64,000 nucleotides of DNA from Cymbidium sinense (lineage: Eukaryota > Streptophyta > Magnoliopsida > Asparagales > Orchidaceae): contig JAKCPB010000350.1 of the NCBI GenBank assembly GCA_021442155.1, positions 124,001 through 188,000 on the forward strand, in the 5' to 3' direction. The notes under the pieces are model-generated. The model did not search any database and had not been told where the DNA came from. It saw nothing but the letters and a program-made list of their open reading frames with translations. Made by a program: the position numbers and the translations under genes. Positions 60,401-64,000 of the stretch are shown piece by piece (positions within the stretch are counted from its first letter, which is position 1; every line of letters starts with the position of its first letter).

Positions 60401-60594
60401 CTAATGCCTTGTCAAATGGAGCCACTTAAAAATTGAATAAGGATTGGCTAAAGGCTGAAGATTCGGAGCTGAACCAGAATAAATTTTTGGAAAACCAACC
60501 CATAAATAAGGGTTATTAGTTTTTAGTTATTATGGAGTTTTAATTTTATTTTTTATTATTTTAGTTTATGGGTTTTAGATTTTTTTTATTAGTT

Positions 60595-60611
60595 TGGGGG
60601 GGGGGGGGGTT
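60595..60611 (+). repeat. Homopolymer G-run 1
   Basis: An uninterrupted run of about 15 G in T-rich DNA (after TTAGTTTG). It may be real slippage expansion of a TTTAGGG-like unit or a sequencing or assembly error. Confidence 0.8.
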
Positions 60612-60756
60612 TAAGGATTAGCTTTTTTTATAGTTTTATTAAGTTAGGTTTTTTGTGTTTTATTTAGTTTTTTTATTAGTTTTTATTTTTTATTATTTAT
60701 TTTTAATAATTTAGTAATTTTAGTTTTTTAGGGTTTGCCTTTAGGTTTAGTTTTAA

Positions 60757-60783
60757 GAGGGTGGGGGGGGGGGGTGGGGGGGT
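60757..60783 (+). repeat. Homopolymer G-run 2 (interrupted)
   Basis: GGGTGGG, then about 13 G, one T and a further G7. Four or more G-tracts within 30 bases satisfy the usual G-quadruplex pattern. Same caution about homopolymer error as for run 1. Confidence 0.8.
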
Positions 60784-63700
60784 TATGTTTTAATATTGGG
60801 TTTAGGTTTTGTTTTTTAGTTTTTCTATTTTGGTTTATTTTTTAGGGTTTACGTTTTATTAATATTTTATTAGGGTTTTAATTTAGTTTTAGTCTATAGT
60901 TATTTAGTTTTAGTTTTAGTTTTATTATTTTTTAGGTTTTAGTTTTAGTTGGGAGGGTGGGTTAGTTTATTTTTTAGTTTTTATGTTTGGGGGTTTAGGG
61001 TTTTAGGTTTAGGGTTGTAGGTTTAGGGTTTGTTTTAGGGTTTAGGATTTAGTGTTTAGGGTTTAATTTTTTTTTTAAATTACATAAAATGATATGATTA
61101 GGTTTATTTAGCTTATTTAGTTAATTTTATATTTTTATTTAGGGTTAAATTTCATTTTTATTTATTTTAATTTATTTATTTTACATTTATTTATTTTAGT
61201 TTATGTTTTTTATTTTAGTTTATTTTTTAGGTTTAGGTTTAGGTTTAGGTTTATGTTTATTTTCTAGTTTAGTTTTATTTTTATATTACTTTTTAGGTTT
61301 AGGTTTTATTTTTAATTATTAGGTTTAGGGTTTAGGTTTTATTTAGGTATAGGTTTAGGTTTTCATTTTATTTTTTTAGGTTTATGTTTTAAGTTTTTAT
61401 TTTAGGTTTATTTTTAGGTTTTATTTTTTTAGTTTAGGTTTAGGTATATTTTTAGTTTATTTTATTTTATTTAGTTTAGGGTTTAGGTTTAGTTTTATTT
61501 AGGTTTAGGAGGTTTTATTTAATTTATTTTAGGTTTAGGTTTATTTTATTATGTGTATTTTAGGTTTAGGTTTTTTTTAAGATTGAGTTTAGGTTTTATT
61601 TTTTAAAATATTTTTAGGTTTTATTTTTAAGTTTATTTTTTTACATTTAGTTTTTTATTTTGTTTTATTTAATTTAATTTTTGGTTTATTTAATTTTAAT
61701 TTTACCTTTTGGTTTGATTTTATTTAGGTTTTTTATTTTTAGGTTTATTTTATTTTTTAGTTTAGTTTAGTTTTCTATTTCCTTTTTTATTTTAGTTTTT
61801 ATTTTTTATTTTATTTTATTTTTAGGTTAAGGTTTAGGTTTTAGTTTAGGTTTTTATTTTATTTTATTTTATTTAGGTTTAAATTTTTTAATTTATTTTA
61901 TTTTAGGTTTGATTTAGTTTAGGTTTAGGTTTTATTTAGTTTTAGTGTAGGTTTTTAGTTTTTTAGGGTTTAAGTTTAAGGTTTAGGGTTTAGGGTTTGG
62001 GGTTTAGGGTTTAGGGTAGTAGGTTTTAGGGTTTAGGGTTTAAGGCCTAGGGAATGTGGTTTAGGGTTTAGGTTTGTAGGTTTTAGGTGTCAGGTTTTAG
62101 GGTTTAGTGTTTAGTGTTTAGGGTTTATGATTTTGGGTTTTAGGATTCAGGTTTGTAGGTTTATGGTTTATGGTTTATGGTTTAAGGTTTAGGGCTAGTT
62201 TTAGGGCTTACGGTTCATGGTTATGGTTTATTTTAATTTATTTTTTTATATTTTTTAAATTAAGTAAATTGGTAGGTTTCTATTTATTTAGTTTATTTTT
62301 GATTTATTTTAGTTTATTTTACTTTAATTTTCATTTAATTTTTTTGATTTTTTTTATTTTAATTTTTTTATTTTACCTTTATTTATTTTCGTTTAGGTAA
62401 TTTATTTTAGTTTATTTTTAGGTTTAGGTTTAGGTTTAGGTTTATTTTTTAGTTTAGTTTTATATTTATTTTATTTGTTAGGCTTAGGTTTTATTTTTTA
62501 TTTTTAGGTTTAGGTTTAGGTTTTTATTTTAGTTTTATATGATTAGGTTTTAGGTTTTTATTTTAGGTTTATTTTTAGGTTTTATTTTTTAGTTTAGGTT
62601 TAGGTTTATCTTTAGTTTATTTTGTTTTATGTAGTTTAGGTTTAGGTTTAGGTTTAGTTTATTTTAGGTTTAGGTTTAAGTTTATTTTATTTTAGTTCAT
62701 TTTATTTTAATTAGGTTTAGATTCATTTTATTTTTATTTTATTTATATTTTAGGTTTAGGTTTTTTTTAGTTTAGGGTTTAGGTATTTATTTATTTATTT
62801 TTAGGTATATTTTTTAAGTTTAAGTTTTTATTTAATTTTATTTTATTATGTTTTAGCTTAATTTTATTTTTTTATTTTAGGTTTAGTTTTTATTTTATTT
62901 AAGTTTTTTATTCTTAGGTTTATTATATTTATTAGTTTAGCTTAGGTTTTTATTTATTTATTTTTAGTTTATTTTTATTTTTTTCCTTTATTTTTTTTTT
63001 TAGGTTTAGGTTATAGTTTTGGTTTTCACTTTATTTTATTATTTTATTTTATTTAGGCTTAGGTTTTTTTATTTATTTTATTTTTAAGTTTTATTTAGTT
63101 TAGGTTTAGGTTTTTGGATTTTTTGAGTTGAGAGTTTAGGTTTAGGGTTTAGGGTGTAGGGTTTAGGGTTTAGAGTTTAAGGTTTTAGGGTTTAGGGTTT
63201 TAAGGTGTAGGTTTACAATTTAGGGTTTAGGGTTCAATGTTTAGGCTTTAGGGTTTAGGTTTTTAAGGTTTAGGGTTTAAGGTTAGCTTATGGTTTAAGG
63301 TTTAGAGTTTTATGATTTATGGTTTAGAGTTTAGGGTCTAGGGTTAGGGTTATGGTTTACAGTTTAGGGTTTAGGTTTTAGGGTTTAGGGTTTATGATTT
63401 AGGGTTTAGGGTTAGTTTAGGGTTTAAGGTTAATTTTAGGGTTTAGGGTTTAGGATTTAGTGTTTAGGTTTAAGGGATTAGGGATTAGGGTTTTCTTTTT
63501 TTTTAAAAAAAAATATGTAAATCGGTAGGCTTAGGTTTATTTATTTTATTTAGTTTTTTTTTATATTTTTCTTTTGGTTTATTCATTATTTTTTACTTAG
63601 TTTAGTTTATTTATTTTATATTTATATATTTTAGTTAAGGTTTTTTATTTTACTCTATTTTTAAGGTTTCTATTTAAGTTTATGTTTACTTTTTAGTTCA

Positions 63701-64000
63701 GTTTTCTTTTTATTTTTATTTTTTAGGTTTATATTTTATCTTTTATTTTGAGGTTTAGGTTTAGGTTTTTATATTATTTTTTTTAGGTTTAATTCTAGGT
63801 TTTTATTTTAGGTTTATTTTTTTGTTTATTTTAGGTTTCTATTTTTAGGTTTGTTTATTTTAGTTTAGTTTAGTTTATATTTAGGTTTACTTTATCTTGT
63901 TAGATTTGGGTTTAGGTTTTTTTTGAAAAAAAAATTTAAGGTTTAGGTTTTATTTTTTATTTATTAGGTTTAGGTTTTTATTTAATTTATTTTAGTTTAG

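Larger units (their letters stand above)
53776..60505 (-). mobile_element. L1-type LINE, near full length, decayed
   Basis: A 6.7-kb element on the minus strand with every part of a plant L1 in order: ORF1 with DUF4283-like and CCHC regions, ORF2 with endonuclease, RT, zinc-binding linker and RNase H, a T/G-rich 3' UTR, and an A8 tail (T8 at 53776-53783) after TTTGGTAATAAAAATTC. The left flank AGGGTATAGGATT and right flank AGGGTTATTAG are similar and could be a target-site duplication. In telomere-like DNA such similarity is weak evidence. All frames are broken. Its 5' end is estimated at about 60505, where TTTAGG-like DNA resumes. Confidence 0.88.
60506..64000 (+). repeat. Telomere-like satellite block 7 (runs off the window end)
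   Basis: The first 500 bases are unusual, TTTTAGTTT-rich with two long G-runs. From 60980 the standard organisation returns: TTTAGGG, landmark variants near 61073 (AAATTACATAAAATG), 62258 (AAATTAAGTAAATT) and 63508 (AAATATGTAAATC), each followed by a T-rich phase and a TTTAGGG-rich phase (61960-62220, 63120-63490). Spacing between these landmarks is about 1.2 kb, and no GRP fragment is present in these units. Confidence 0.93.

Noticed and set aside
62170..62400. Phe/Leu/Tyr-rich 76-codon open frame
   Set aside because: It is translation of telomere-like T-rich satellite and has no motif.

Overview
The window is nuclear DNA of a land plant, most likely a flowering plant with a large repeat-rich genome. 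Three things point this way: blocks of degenerate plant telomere motif (TTTAGGG on the + strand), decayed Ty3/Gypsy elements with Tat/Ogre-type features, and plant-type L1 and RTE LINEs. I see no intact host gene, tRNA, rRNA, CRISPR array or prokaryotic operon. Every coding trace is a broken transposon gene or a retrocopy fragment. The species cannot be read from the sequence.

Layout. Telomere-like satellite lies at about 1-1944, 11592-13869, 14253-15520, 17607-18466, 20088-20678, 26404-26866, 44794-47030, 47493-50566, 51011-52375, 52751-53775 and 60506-64000, always with the G-rich strand on +. Between these lie: a long LTR-like repeat joined to a + strand Gypsy pol relic (2019-11591); an L1 3' end abutting an RTE 3' end (15521-17606); an RTE 5' part with endonuclease (18467-20087); a Gypsy gag-protease relic followed by an LTR-like repeat (20679-26403); three more LTR-like copies head to tail (26867 to about 39110); a minus-strand Gypsy pol with a hierarchical tandem repeat at its 3' side (to 44793); and a nearly complete, decayed L1 on the minus strand (53776-60505).

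The most unusual structure is in the satellite. It is not a simple telomere array but a higher-order repeat in which TTTAGGG-rich stretches alternate with T-rich TTTATTTT/TTTAGGTTTAGG stretches, marked by a recurring AAATTAAGTAAACT landmark. Four units carry the same fragment of a glycine-rich RNA-binding protein gene (GRP7/8 type) on the minus strand: the end of the RRM, the glycine-rich tail, the 3' UTR and an A-rich end. A fifth partial fragment lies at 1945-2024. Shared borders and shared flanks suggest one capture followed by amplification with the array.

The retroelements look like later insertions into, or rearrangements with, this array. Some junctions have intact element ends (L1 poly(A), RTE (TTG)n) and look like insertions. 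Others cut elements in mid-gene, three of them close to the protease-RT junction of Gypsy elements, and look like breakage and repair. Most boundaries are good to a few tens of bases; the LTR-like outer ends are less certain.
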